This document shows positions 23,845 through 34,739 of a stretch of 46,796 bases of DNA, piece by piece (position 1 is the first letter of the stretch; each line of letters starts with the position of its first letter). The DNA comes from Didymodactylos carnosus (lineage: Eukaryota > Rotifera > Eurotatoria > Philodinida > Philodinidae), in NCBI GenBank assembly GCA_905250885.1, contig CAJNOQ010000556.1:1-46796 (forward strand), given 5' to 3'. The translations under genes were made by a program, and so were the position numbers. The notes beneath the pieces were generated by a model that did no database searches, had not been told where the DNA came from, and saw only the letters and a list, made by a program, of their open reading frames with translations.

Positions 23845-23981
23845 GGCGCTCAAATGTCGGTCGCTCAAATGTCGGTCGCTCAAATGTCGGCGCTCAAATG
23901 TCGGTCGCGCAAATGTCGGTCGCGCAAATGTCGGAGTCGCTCAAATGTCGGCCGCTCAAATGTCGGGCGCTCAAACGTCGG
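23845..23981 (+). repeat. tandem repeat GCTCAAATGTCGG, nine units
   Basis: Nine units of CGCTCAAATGTCGG and variants (CGCGCAAATGTCGG; the last CAAACGTCGG) follow each other with a period of about 13-17 bp. The period wobbles because linkers (T, TCG, GAGTCG, GG) vary. This is a minisatellite; the ORF that crosses it (KCRSLKCRS...) is a by-product. Confidence 0.9.
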
Positions 23982-24257
23982 TTGACGGACAGGGCACGTC
24001 TCTCGAGTGAAGCATAGGATAGACAACGTGTTTCTCTTTCTGCTGAAGACGTAGTTTTTTAATTTCTCGCAGTAACAAATTTCTTGTTTTGCGATAAAAA
24101 CGTTTTGAACGTTTTTTCGTCGAAAAAGTATTTTTCAATAAAAAATCATCTTGAAACTCTTCAAGTACTACCTGCAGGAAAATAAGCACTTTTATGGGTT
24201 ATTTTTTACCATTTTCACTAGTTTTTCAAAAGTTCTTTCCAAGCGTCAAAAAAAATT

Positions 24258-24470
24258 TAGTACCGCCCAATTCATCTGGATTACTAGATTTTTACTCGAT
24301 TACAACTACTGTGTAACGATAGTAGAAATCTAGTAATTGGGCGATTACTAGATTTTTTCTAGTTGCACCAAACCATTTATCGCCCGATAATCGATCGATT
24401 TAACTATTGCTAGATGCACATGCAGACGCATCTAGTTTAAAGTCCCTTTTCCAACTAGTAATCTAGATGG
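24258..24470 (+). repeat. left inverted copy flanking the sulfotransferase
   Basis: This ~210-bp segment, itself made of CTAGTAATC and GGGCGATTACTAG words, recurs as a reverse complement at 29171-29394. Landmarks are TTCATCTGGATTACTAG, TTTTTACTCGA, ATCGATCGATTTAACT and TGCACATGCAGACGCATCTAG. The outer ends of both copies match, and similarity stops outside them. Confidence 0.85.
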
Positions 24471-24807
24471 CAACTAGTCACGTATCGTCCGATTATAGAC
24501 CAAATGTATCTGGATTTTATCCCATAGTTGATGTTTGCTTGGATTAAGAATGTTGATGTTGGTCTCGATTTCGATCACAGCAAAAAACGGTCCCAGTTTC
24601 GCACATCTCTAGTTCGTCGTGTCGACTTTTAGAAATGTTTTTCGTTTATTTGAATGCTATTAACGTTGCTATTAACAAAAACATTTTGTTTTTACTATAA
24701 TACCAATGAGAATGCGAAACACTGTTGAATCCTTTTTAAGATGAACAACGTTTGCGAAACATCACACAGATCAGCTGAATTCATCTTTTTTCTCAATTTT
24801 ATTTTAG

Positions 24808-24819
24808 TCGATTGCTGTG
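24808..24819 (+). promoter_or_regulatory. 12-nt 5'UTR after a splice acceptor, sulfotransferase
   Basis: TTTTATTTTAG is followed by TCGATTGCTGTG and then the ATG. As with the transporter, this suggests a 5'UTR intron or a spliced-leader trans-splice acceptor very close to the start codon. Confidence 0.5.
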
Positions 24820-27800
24820 ATGGACATCAAATGTGTTAAAGTTGGAATGACTAATCAAAGTCAATGGGTGGCTAATCCTGAATATATTAATGTTCATCAA
24901 ATACCAAAAGTGTTGACAACCGATGTTGAATTTGTACAAGATGATTATGATCGTAAATTATATGAGTATCATTCAGATGTAGTTGATACATATGAAAGTC
25001 GAAAATTAAGTATACTGAAAAATCCATCACTCAGTTCCCTTGGTCGTCATATGCTGCTTAATAATCTTTTGTTCTATTACAATGAATATCGAAAAATAAT
25101 TCGTTATATGGGTGGCGAAAATAAATCATTGATTCAATGTCAACAAATTGAAAAACCATTAATTATCTGTTGTTTACCTCGAACGGGTTCGACATTACTC
25201 TATAATCTTTTGTCATGTGATCCAAATGCACGTTCACCTGTATTATCTGACATGAGCGATCCAATACCACCTCTAGCACGAACATCAGCTGTTGAACATG
25301 ATCGAAGAATGGCAATGTATGAAGAAGCATTATATCGAAAAGAGAAAATAATACCGAATATAATGAAAAAATATCATGCATCACATCCGAAATTTATACA
25401 TGAAGAAGATAAAATCATTCTTTATTATGTTGGTTTAGCATTTTCACATTTATTTCTTTGTTTACCAACTGATGATAATGATGATGATGATGGTGATCAA
25501 CAGAATTTTGAAGATTGGCTATTAAATGATGAACTAAATGATAAAGATTTTATTTATTTATTTCATAAAACATTTATAAAAATGTTAAATATGATTGAAA
25601 AACCAAAATCACATTGGCTATTGAAAACACCATATCATGCATTTTATATAAAAACATTATTAAAATATTATCCTGATGCATCTGTCATTATGATACATCG
25701 TGATATGCAACAAGTTTTATCATCATTCTGCTATTTAGAATTAGCAAATACATTTTATTATTATGAACGAAATAAATGTAATTTAAATCTGATTGGTAAA
25801 CGTGGCATGATAATAATTGATCATATGATTGATAGTTTATTAAAATATCGAAAGGATCATGCTGATAATAAAACAGGTAAGGATCATCTTCGACTCGTCT
25901 ATCCCATGGCTAAAATAGAAGTTCATCTACCTGGAAGATTGAGCGCACTTAGTTTCTCCGCCTTATAGAGCCCATCAGGTCCATGATTTTTGGACCCGGA
26001 CCCGACGATAAAAATTTATTCAAACCCGGACCAGATCCGGACCCGGTTGGTTAAATTTTTTTGTACCCGGACTCGGATCCGCTCTAAGAAAATTCTCGGA
26101 TCCGAACCCAATAATTAATTCTTTGTGATTCGGGCACGAATCACTCACTTGAGATCTATAATGCAAAATTCTAGTTCGGATTTGATAATCGACCCAAAGA
26201 TAGGATAGCCTTTCTTTTTCATTTTTTTATGTTCGACAAGTAACATATTCTACATTAGAGCCCATCGGGTCCATGATTTTTGGACCCGGACCCGATGAAT
26301 TCAAAATTTTCAGACCCGGACCCGATGGGCTCTACCGCCGTAGGATAAGTATATTTTTACCATAGCAAACTAACTGTTTGATGCATATACCTGTGACACT
26401 TAAAGGCCTCCCTCCCCTCAGAAATGGTGATTTTCGGTCAAAAAATCGGTTTTGAGATATGCACATGGAAAGATAGTCTGAAATGTCTGCTTTCAGAATC
26501 TGTAATGCTTTTGGTTACAAAAGTGGTTTGTTCGCGGATTTTGAGCAAGTTTTCTAAGGGCCTCAACAAATCGGATCTTCAAATAATAGCTTTTACTGGA
26601 TACTTATGCAATTAAAATTTTTCTAAACACTCAGCTTTGTAGAGCAAATGTTTCTGATCAGAATAAGACCTCGGACAACTCTGTATGACCTTGCATCAAA
26701 AAGTTACAGGTATTTTCCCAGTAGTCCCGACATTTTTTATAGCAGTTTGTCGTAGAGAGTTTATTCTTTGTTGTTTAAAAGAGGAAACGACACTACATGG
26801 ACTGACTGGCGCCGATTTTTGAATTAGGTCGTAGTTTTTTGTCAAACTGAAGATTTTTAGAAAACCCAGAAGGGCTTTTCGGGTTTTGGAGGTTGTTGGT
26901 TGCACGGAAAACCCGTAGAGGCTTAATTGAAAAATCGGCGCCGGTCAGACCATGTAGTTAGGTGTCTAGTTTAAAATAATACAAACCCGAAGTCTCCAAC
27001 TTGAAGTATATTAAAAAATCTTGAGATACCCTTCAGCGTCCTTTTTGGACCTTGATGTCTGGAAAACTCCGTAACCGTAAGACTTGGAGACAAAAAAAAA
27101 TTTTTATTCCTGTGCCTAACATTTTTGGAAAGTTTCGTCAAGATCGGATGTACGATGTCGGAGATGATTTCTGAGGGGGGCCCTTAACTTTACTTTTGAT
27201 TGGCAATCTGTGAGAGTGGTTTTTATGGACTGTTGGATATCGTCGCTCTTCGCGTACGCTTATTATCATCACGACACCTTTTGTCTGACATTTTCACCAG
27301 TTTCGTCGTGTGTGATTAGTCTTTGTAAACTTCATCTATGTTCTTCGGGCAAAATCGTTTGAACATCATCAGAAAGAAATACAGAGTTTACGGAAGACTA
27401 CCTAGCTGACTGCAAACGACTAGTGGCCCGTTCATTGCTCCAAAATGACATTCTCACGCTGAATGTGCCATCGCTATCGAATCTCAAAATTTTTCGCATT
27501 GAGCGTAAAGCCATGTATCGAAACCTGCGTAAAGATGCGCAATTTGCTCAGTTATCGTGAATGTACCGTGAATGTACGGACAAATTGTCTTACTGACTGC
27601 GGATGGAGGAGCAATTTAGGTTTCTTCATCAGACAATTTAACTCGCTAAATTCTTTATTCTCTTTTAGTCAAGGGAATATTCGATTTAAATTATCAAAAT
27701 TTATTTAATAATCCCATTTTAAGTGTTCAACAAATATACAAGTATTTTAATTATGAATACACAGAAGAATTTCATCAAAATATGTTAAAATGGTTAATGC

Positions 27801-27910
27801 AAAATCCACAAGGAAAACAAGGCAGAAATAATTATGGTCTTGAACAATTTGGTTTTACAGCGCAAGAAGTTGATAAACATTATCGAAAATATACAGACAT
27901 GTTCTTATAA
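24820..27910 (+). CDS. PAPS-dependent sulfotransferase (Sulfotransfer_3 type)
   Basis: Transfers the sulfo group from PAPS to an unknown acceptor. Exon 1 is 24820-25876 and exon 2 is 27669-27910 (TAA), with a GT/AG phase-1 intron of 1792 bp; the join gives 432 aa. The 5'-phosphosulfate-binding loop is CCLPRTGSTLLYNLL (PRTGST at 120-125). The region WLLKTPYH (about 266-273) and the 3'-phosphate-binding stretch MIHRDMQQVLSS (about 291-302) follow in the usual order. The C-terminal exon carries the typical ending NPQGKQGRNNYGLEQFGFT. No signal peptide is evident, although one hydrophobic stretch (about 199-214) is seen. A short acidic run (DDNDDDDGD, about 218-226) comes from a GAT microsatellite. 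The family is close to bacterial-type sulfotransferases and differs from cytosolic SULT1-like enzymes. It follows the PAPS synthase gene in the same direction, about 2.7 kb downstream. Confidence 0.92.
25965..26340. repeat. short-word island, GACCCGGACCCGATGGGCTC
   Basis: Words such as GGACCCGGACCCGA and GGATCCG are scattered through the sulfotransferase intron. A near-exact ~43-bp direct repeat (AGAGCCCAT(C)GGGTCCATG, then ATTTTTGGACCCGGACCCGA) starts at about 25967 and again at 26257. A fragment of similar words recurs at 31270-31345. Confidence 0.8.
26439..27053 (+). repeat. dispersed ~620-bp repeat, copy 1
   Basis: Direct copy of 46148-46796. Both start with TTTTGAGATA(T/C)GCACATGGA and run in parallel to CCTTTTTGGA. 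Copy 1 lies inside the sulfotransferase intron and lacks a ~75-bp stretch present in copy 2 (around 46420-46500). Each copy contains an internal inverted pair with GGCG(C/T)CGATTTTTGAATTAGGTC and AATTGAAAAATCGGC. Identity is roughly 85-90% by eye. Confidence 0.85.
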
Positions 27911-28235
27911 CCAAAAAACCTAATTTAGTAGTCATCGACAACATGTCTTAAATGAACTGAATTCTTTCATTTTATCGTCGTCTGTTCTAAATCGTATTAA
28001 CTTATCCCAGCCGTTTTTTAGTTCAGATACTTTGACTTTCGCTATTAACAATCTCAGGTAGAACCTATTTACATCTTCAGCGGATGGCATGAAAGTAACA
28101 CTTCGTTTCTAAGGACTGAAACTATAAAGTGAATGCCCGTGCACGAATATTTCTAGATCCAAGCATAAATCACCTATGAGGAAAATTTAGATACATTCCG
28201 TGTGTAATCGGGCGATATCCGACTATTATCTGTCC
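27911..28235. other. intergenic, no gene seen
   Basis: This AT-rich stretch downstream of the sulfotransferase stop has no clear ORF and no canonical AATAAA within the first 200 bp. Confidence 0.4.
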
Positions 28236-28838
28236 AAGAACTGGATTTTCTTGATATTTAGAAATTTGAAAACGCATGGAAATATAGGTTATTGATCACG
28301 TTGAGTCTCGTGGTAGCATTTATTTTTCCGAAAAACGTTCAAGAACCTAGTGAAAACCTATATTAGGTGAATTAACCCATATCTGCGTAAAATTAGGAAA
28401 TTCATAGCTCAGTCAAAACCGATCCAGGCTACCTCAAAATATAAAGATACACTCGATTTTATCTGCAGCATATCATGGAGTTCGATAGAACTTTTGTAAA
28501 ACATAAAATATTTGGGTTTTTCAAAAGGTTTTCTAGAAATCTTTCCAAATAAGAGAATATTTTATACTATTCTCATCTATAGAATCTCATTGAGCAGATA
28601 AAATCAAGTGTATCTTTATATTCTAGGTAGCCTGGATCGGTTTTGACTGAGCTATGAATTTCCTAATTTTACGCGAAAATAGACAGATATGGGGTGGGTT
28701 AATTCACCTAATATAGGTTTTCACTAGGTTCTTGAACGTTTTTCGGAAAAATAAATGCAACCACGAGACTCAACGAGATCAATAACCTATATTTCCATGC
28801 GTTTTCAAATTTCTAAATATCAAGAAAACCCGGTTCTG
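28236..28838. repeat. large foldback element, ~235-bp arms
   Basis: Arms 28236-28468 and 28592-28838 are strongly complementary around a ~120-bp loop. Landmarks are TTCTTGATATTTAGAAATTTG against CAAATTTCTAAATATCAAGAA, GAACCTAGTGAAAACCTATA against TATAGGTTTTCACTAGGTTC, and GCTCAGTCAAAACCGATCCAG against CTGGATCGGTTTTGACTGAGC. The high identity suggests a young element. Confidence 0.9.
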
Positions 28839-29170
28839 AGATGTCTCAGGAAACGTCCGCTCATGCCAGAACGATCACAGATGGAGCACATGCTGTCGGA
28901 TTTTAGCAGATAGGTCGACTAAATGTCATTCTATGTTAAGCGTATTTTCAAACACTAGATTTGTATGAAAAATTAGGGAGCGGCAATGTTGCCTTTGGAA
29001 CATCGATCAGGTACACCGTAATAGATCTCATTGGTAGAATTGATTTATACATAGGAAGATGCTGTCAGATCCTGGCTACAAGGCACTGGAAGCTGCAGGT
29101 CTTCATCTTGTTCGATAAAAAAATTATAAAAAATAATGACCACCACTGTTCATTTAGATAGATAATAGTT

Positions 29171-29394
29171 GTCAGCTAGATTATTAGTTGGAAAACGGAC
29201 TTTTAACTAGATGCATCTGCATGTGCAACGAGCAACAGTTAAATCGATCAATTATCGGACGATAAATCGATTGTTGCAACTGAGGAGAGATCTAGTAATC
29301 GCCCGATTACTGAATTTCCACTGTCGTTACCAAATAATTGCAGTCGAGTAAAAATCTAGTAATCCAGATGAAGTGGGCGATACTAGAGTTTTTT
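29171..29394 (-). repeat. right inverted copy flanking the sulfotransferase
   Basis: Reverse-complement mate of 24258-24470, at about 80% identity by eye, starting with CTAGATTATTAGTTGGAAAA. The two copies enclose about 4.7 kb with the whole sulfotransferase gene. Confidence 0.85.
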
Positions 29395-30957
29395 TTTATG
29401 CTTCAGGATGCAAGTAGGAGTCTGAAGAGAGGACTTTTCAGTAATTTTCTCTTACGTATAAACTTTTGGTACTCTTTTTTATGAATATAAATAATCTAGT
29501 AGAACATCCATAACGCATTTTCTTTAAAAAACAGCTTGTTTCACGGGCGTCTGCTCGGGATTATACCATTATAAATTTCTTTTCTATTCAAGCTTATTCT
29601 TTTACTTTTGTAAACTAATGTATAAAACCCAGATATGTTAGGAAAGCGTCTCTATGTTCGTTTGCTGTTATCCTCGTTTATTGATTTTCTACATAAATTC
29701 GAAATGTTGTTTATTTAATTGTTGCTGTTATCATTTTTTCCTCGAAATATATAATAAACTTGTGTCCTTATATTGTTCGTCTATCAATTGAAGTCATTTC
29801 GATTAGTTTGAAAAAAAACGTCTCGTCTTTGTTTATATCTCAGCTCATTTTAAGAGATGAAATTTGGGCAGGTATGGAATCTGAATAGTTTCTTAACGAT
29901 AACGTGGAAAGGTCTCGTAACCACACTTACTTGAAATCAAAATGAGATGGAGCCGATGTGTATGTCTTTCAGGGTTTTAGAATTGGCTCAAAATATTTAA
30001 CATATATTGTTATTATACAGAAAAAATAACAACAACTAACAGAATATACCAAAAAAGATTATTTCTTACTTGTTTCGATCACACGTGACAAACGATCATT
30101 TTGATGAAAGATTATTTTTCTGGGTTAATAATCAAACGTTGACTGTTTGTGTATATATTTTGTATTTTTATTAATTTTTATTTTGAAATACGAGTTGATT
30201 GAATCTGGCTTGATGTTATCAAACATTTTTGATCCCGCGAAATGCTGTTTTAGTCGATTGCAAAAGTTCTTCCTCCTCGTTCTTCTCCACCTCTTCGGTA
30301 TTTTGTTCATTATCATTATCACTAAAACCACTATCTTGTTCTGTATCATAATCAGATTGTGAGTTTGAACTTGAATTTATTATAGTTGAATTATCAAACA
30401 TTTTTAGTGCTAAATTAAATTGTTGAAGAAATAGATTTACTTATTTCTTCTAAACCAAACTAGAAATAACCCGTGGAAAACCACGGACGCACAGAATTCG
30501 TATATTTTGTAAAAATTTTCTATGTTGCCAGTTTCTGTAAAGTCGAAAATTGGCTAATTAGTCTAATTAGGATAATTATCTAATTGAAATCTGACCTCGA
30601 ATTCGGATTCTCTACCCTCGGTTACCCTCTGGTCAAGTTTTTAAGTCGTTTGTGTTTTGGGTTTTACCTAATACATTGGCGCTGTTTAGTGTATTGGGAG
30701 CGTTCCGGACAGACAGACAGACGGACAGATATGTCTTGGCTATTCTTATATGGGATACACAGTGGGTCGAAAAATTATTGGTCCACATTTTTTTCTCATT
30801 TTTCTCGTCGATCATAGTAGTTAGTACAAATTTGAAAAAATATTTGAACAGGTGAAATATTTTCCAGTCTGATGTGGTGTATACAAAGCATCCACCGGAG
30901 CTCCAGACACTAGGGTCTGCAGCAAACCCAAATCTCTAAAAACCAAATCGCCGAGGC
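29395..30957. other. intergenic stretch, repeats and one acidic open frame
   Basis: No gene can be supported. A minus-strand frame at 30219-30401 encodes an acidic 60-aa peptide (SDYDTEQDSGFSDND...), which could be an exon of a degraded gene, but no partners were recognised. A GACA microsatellite lies at about 30705-30733 (CGGACAGACAGACAGACGGA). Confidence 0.4.
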
Positions 30958-31259
30958 CGATCTACAAATTCGTTGCAGATAACTCTGTCGTATAGAAAAA
31001 AGCATTTCTGAATAAAATGAGATGTCTCCGAGCTTTGCATGACATTTTTTCATGAAACAGCATTCAGTTTATGAAAGGTCTGAAGGGCGTATCTTTATCG
31101 TTTTCCCGTTAATTTTGCAGATTTTGGTGGTATGAGGCCTTTCGTAAATTGAATGCTGTTTCATGAACAAATGTCATGCAAAGCTCGGAGAAGTCTCATT
31201 TTACTCAGAAATGCTTTTTTGTATACGACAGAGTTAACTGCAAAGAATTTATAGATCGG
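30958..31259. repeat. inverted repeat, ~123-bp arms
   Basis: Arms 30958-31080 and 31136-31259 are complementary around a ~55-bp loop. Landmarks are ACTCTGTCGTATAGAAAAAAG against CTTTTTTGTATACGACAGAGT, and GAGCTTTGCATGACATTT against AAATGTCATGCAAAGCTC. Confidence 0.85.
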
Positions 31260-31269
31260 TCTTAGAGAC

Positions 31270-31345
31270 CTGCACGGGTTAAGAAAACGTAATCCGAACC
31301 CGATCCGACTGTCAAAATGCCGACCCGAACCGATAAATATTTACT
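31270..31345. repeat. small island of CCCGAACCCGAT words
   Basis: GGGTTAAGAAAACGTAATCCGAACCCGATCCGAC and CCGACCCGAACCGAT-like words resemble the island in the sulfotransferase intron, but only a fragment is present. Confidence 0.5.
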
Positions 31346-31617
31346 CTTTTGTTTTGTCTTTTAGTTTATGTCTTTTTATTTACCTATTTATTTAGCGGAG
31401 GGCATCGCATTTCAGGTGAGTGACCTTTTGTTAATAGTCTGCTAATATTCCAGAAAATCTAAACGCTATATCTTTCTGAAAATTGTGCGATTTGGAAAAC
31501 ATTGTTTTGCTTCAGGAAGAAAAGTTCACTGGCAAGCGAATTTAGGAAAGTATAACGTTCGAATTTTCTGTAATATCAGCAGACTATTAGCGAAAGTACA
31601 AAAGATAATTTCACTTC

Positions 31618-32022
31618 TTAATTCTTCTGATTGATCAGATAACCATTTTTGTTGAATGATGCAACACATCCTTCTTCAGTACACTCATACAGTTTACTAG
31701 ATGTACTACTAATTTCATAATGAATTTCTGCTGGTGTAGTGGTAGTCACAGATGACAATGCTACTGTCATTGATGGATTTTGTTCATTCTTTTGTCCCGC
31801 TGTTGTTGTCGATAGCATTTAAGTCGTACCACTATAATTTGGAGATACGAGCTCCACGTGACTAATTTTTGATACACGATTTAAATCTTTGTATCGAATG
31901 AATTTTCCTTCGTCAACTTTCCAAGCACGATGAAGACGAATCCCATTTTTTTCAAAACCGAAATTATATGTAGTTGTGATTTTAGGAATTGAAAATATTG
32001 ATTTATCGACTGTTATGTCCAT
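31618..32022 (-). pseudogene. C2H2 zinc-finger-like gene fragment split by a stop
   Basis: Two minus-strand frames are in the same register and separated only by one TAA: 32022-31819 (MDITVDKSIF... to NYSGTT) and 31818-31618 (MLSTTTAG... to LINQKN). The second ends with YECTEEGCVASFNKNGYLIN, which matches the first half of a C2H2 finger (C-x4-C-x5-F-x5-L), but the histidine pair is missing before the stop. It is either a decayed single gene or two exon remnants. No promoter or flanking exons were recognised. Confidence 0.35.
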
Positions 32023-32500
32023 CGTTTAAAATGTATGCCTATTCACGACTCTGGTTTCTCGTTTGATGTGTTTAATGTAATCTAGCATGAATTAGACTGA
32101 AACATCACCATCTCGTCGTCAGGACAGCTTTTTCTTTCCTGCTCTGTCGAAATTAAAATTTTATGTTTATCTACTTCTAATGACAATGCTAATAATACTA
32201 ATTCTTGGATTAGAAATACAGTTTTGAAATTAAAATAATAGTGTGCCTCTCTTCTGCCTCTCAATGGCCTCTGTTCGTCTTCCTGTCAAAGATTGTATAA
32301 AGTTTTTTGGAGAGCTGAAAAGATAGGGCAGGCCTCAGTCTCGTTGCCATCCAATGTTAATCGCGGAAAATTCAGGGAATGTTGTTCTTCGGCCGCCATA
32401 GTAGACTTCGTTTAGATTTTAAAAAAAAATCATTCGTGAATAACGTTTAAGAACTAACTTTTCTATAAAACTTGTTACTATGGTACAATCTTTTAATTAG
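32023..32500. other. spacer, no gene seen
   Basis: Only a 60-aa minus frame (32082-32264) without recognisable features lies between the zinc-finger fragment and the NHL gene remnant. Confidence 0.4.
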
Positions 32501-34630
32501 TGTTCACCAAGAATTCATATCGGTACTGGTGTAGGTGCTACAATAACCGCGGTAATCATTATTGTAGTTGCCGTTGTTGTTAGCAGAAAAACCACAGGTA
32601 ATAGCAAAATCTATCTCGGAATTTCAGAAAAATTGAGGTTAGCTTTTGATGGAAATAGCTGTACATCTGCGATTTTCTTGCATTTGTTCAATATCAAAGA
32701 ATTTTTTATTGTTTATGCAGCTATTTCTGACATTCGTGCTTACTGTTAAAGGGATTTCTTTTAGTGTAGAATTTCTATTTAGGGTGAGCGATAACGATAT
32801 CTTCAACAGGTAAAAAATCCACTGGTTTACCTGCATAAAAGCAATTATCGCTTGACGCATTCGTACGGCCTGTTATTTATGCACTTGCTATTTTTGAATC
32901 ATAGGAGCACGTCCGACTACAAAGTCTAATGTTACAAGTACAGCTGTTCCTATAACAGCAGGTATCAGTAGTTCTGTTGGCACTAATTTGATATTACAGA
33001 ACGGATTCACCTCAAGTTCTTACCTAAGGTGTAATAACAACCGTCTACAGTACAACTAAGTTTTCCATGCCATTAACCACTACACCAACAGCAACGGCAG
33101 CAGAAGCAGCAGTAGCAACGACGACCACGACGAAGACAACGTTACAAGGTAGTTGATATTAGAGCGTCAATGATTATATGTGTCTCTTTTTTCTGTTAAA
33201 GATTCTACATCAACAGTCAGCACAACTCGTTCCTGGCCTTCGCAGTGTAGCAGTTATATGTCGATTAGCGATTCTGCACGACTAGTATCATTCATGAACT
33301 ACCACGGAAGTCGCGATATTACATTGTTCAATGATAGTGTTACATATGTACGTTTATATCACCTGGTGGTACACAAATCCCGGCCGTGTCATTGGGGCAG
33401 AATAAATGTGGTACGCCGGCTATAAGTTATATAAAAACGGCATATCCAACAGTTATTGGTCAAACAGTAGATGCAACTATTTGTTATATGTATCAGAGTG
33501 ACACGTGCAAATGGTCAAATAAAATAACAATATCAAATTGTAATAACTACTATGTATTGAATTAGTTGCACCACCGTGTTGTATCTGCCGCTACTGTACA
33601 ACGATAGAAACTCAAGTAACAGGTTAGCCAAAGAGAAACGAACGATATTCTGTGTGCGCGAGTGAGAGAGGAATTTTTTTCTACACGTTGCATTGAAAAG
33701 AGACTCAGATATCCCATATTGTTTTAGCACCATTGTGTGCATCAGCTACATGGTATTCCAATATAATTACGGTTGCCGGTGGCAATGGCGCTGGTTCTTT
33801 ACAAAATCAGTTAAATTCTCCCGCTGGCATTTCTGCGGACAGTGAGGGAAATTTGATTGTTACTGATTATGGTAATGAACGTATACAAATGTTTTTTAAT
33901 AATGGAACAATTGCAAATGCAATAGTTACCGGTGGATCTCCGATAAATGTATTCTTTGATAAATTTGGTAGTACATACAGTGCAAGTCGAGGTGGCAGTT
34001 GTGTGTACAAATGGAATCCATACAGCCGTCCTGTTTCACTCGTTAGAGTAGCCGGTACTGGTACAGCTGGTAGTAATCTCAACCAGCTGCACTCTCCAAC
34101 GGGTACATTGATCGAAACGGTAGTATTTATGTAGCTGATACAGAAAATAATCGTGTGATGAAATGGGTTGTGAATGCAAATCAAGGTATTGTTGTTGCCG
34201 GTGGTAGTTTGGGCTTTCTAGCAGTCGGCCTTTGGTATCCTTCTGGTGTTTATGTTGATGAATTGAAAAAAATTGGTGCTGTTTACGTTTCTGATACGAT
34301 GAATAATCGAATACAGAAGTGGGTACCAAATGCTGGTGCTGGTCCAACTGTTGTAGGGCCAAGCTCGCTGTTCATTAGAGTCCTCCAAATCATCCCGTCG
34401 GACTTATTTACGATGCAAATACTAACTATCTATACATTGCTGATGCAGATAATAATCGCATATTAAAATGGTCACCATATTCTTCAACAGGACAGATTAT
34501 TGCTACGGGTTTATCGAGGCCGACGGGAATTTCATTCGACTCAAACTGGAATTTATATGTATCAGACTACAATAATAATCGTGTACAAAAGTTTCTATAT
34601 AATCCATCGTCGTGTCCAAATGGTCGTTGA
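32501..34630 (+). pseudogene. membrane-anchored NHL-repeat protein, frameshifted
   Basis: The expected architecture is visible in pieces. An exon at 32501-32597 has a transmembrane helix (TAVIIIVVAVVVS). Thr-rich linker exons follow (about 32905 on, and 33067-33150 with TTTPTATAA... and TTTTTK). A Cys-containing extracellular segment spans 33202-33622. A 105-bp intron (33623-33727) precedes NHL repeats from 33728 to the TGA at 34628-34630. At least five NHL-type blades can be read (for example SPAGISADSEGNLIVTDYGN, IYVADTENNRVMKW, VYVSDTMNNRIQKW, YLYIADADNNRILKW, LYVSDYNNNRVQKF). They lie in different frames, with single-base breaks near 33354, 33556, 34105 and between 34365 and 34395. Similar T-rich, NHL-ended proteins are numerous in bdelloids. 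Either this copy is a pseudogene or the assembly has indels here. NHL proteins often mediate binding; no function is assigned. Confidence 0.75.
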
Positions 34631-34739
34631 GAGAAAAAAGACGTCATTCGACGGTAGTCCACGACCTCAAAACATTTCTAAACTTTGTGTTTCCACCGAT
34701 GACTAATATTTTGTCTCTTAGCACTACTCGTCTTAACCA

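Noticed and set aside
23845-23981. CRISPR-like array
   Set aside because: The units are 13-17 bp with 3-7-bp linkers, far too short for repeat-spacer structure, and the setting is eukaryotic.
25877-25968. Continuation of the sulfotransferase ORF past 25876
   Set aside because: The extra residues after KTG do not fit the family, whereas a GT donor at 25877 joined to 27669 restores the typical C-terminus.
30705-30733. GACA-rich stretch coding for a QTDRQTDR peptide
   Set aside because: A microsatellite read as protein; no coding support around it.
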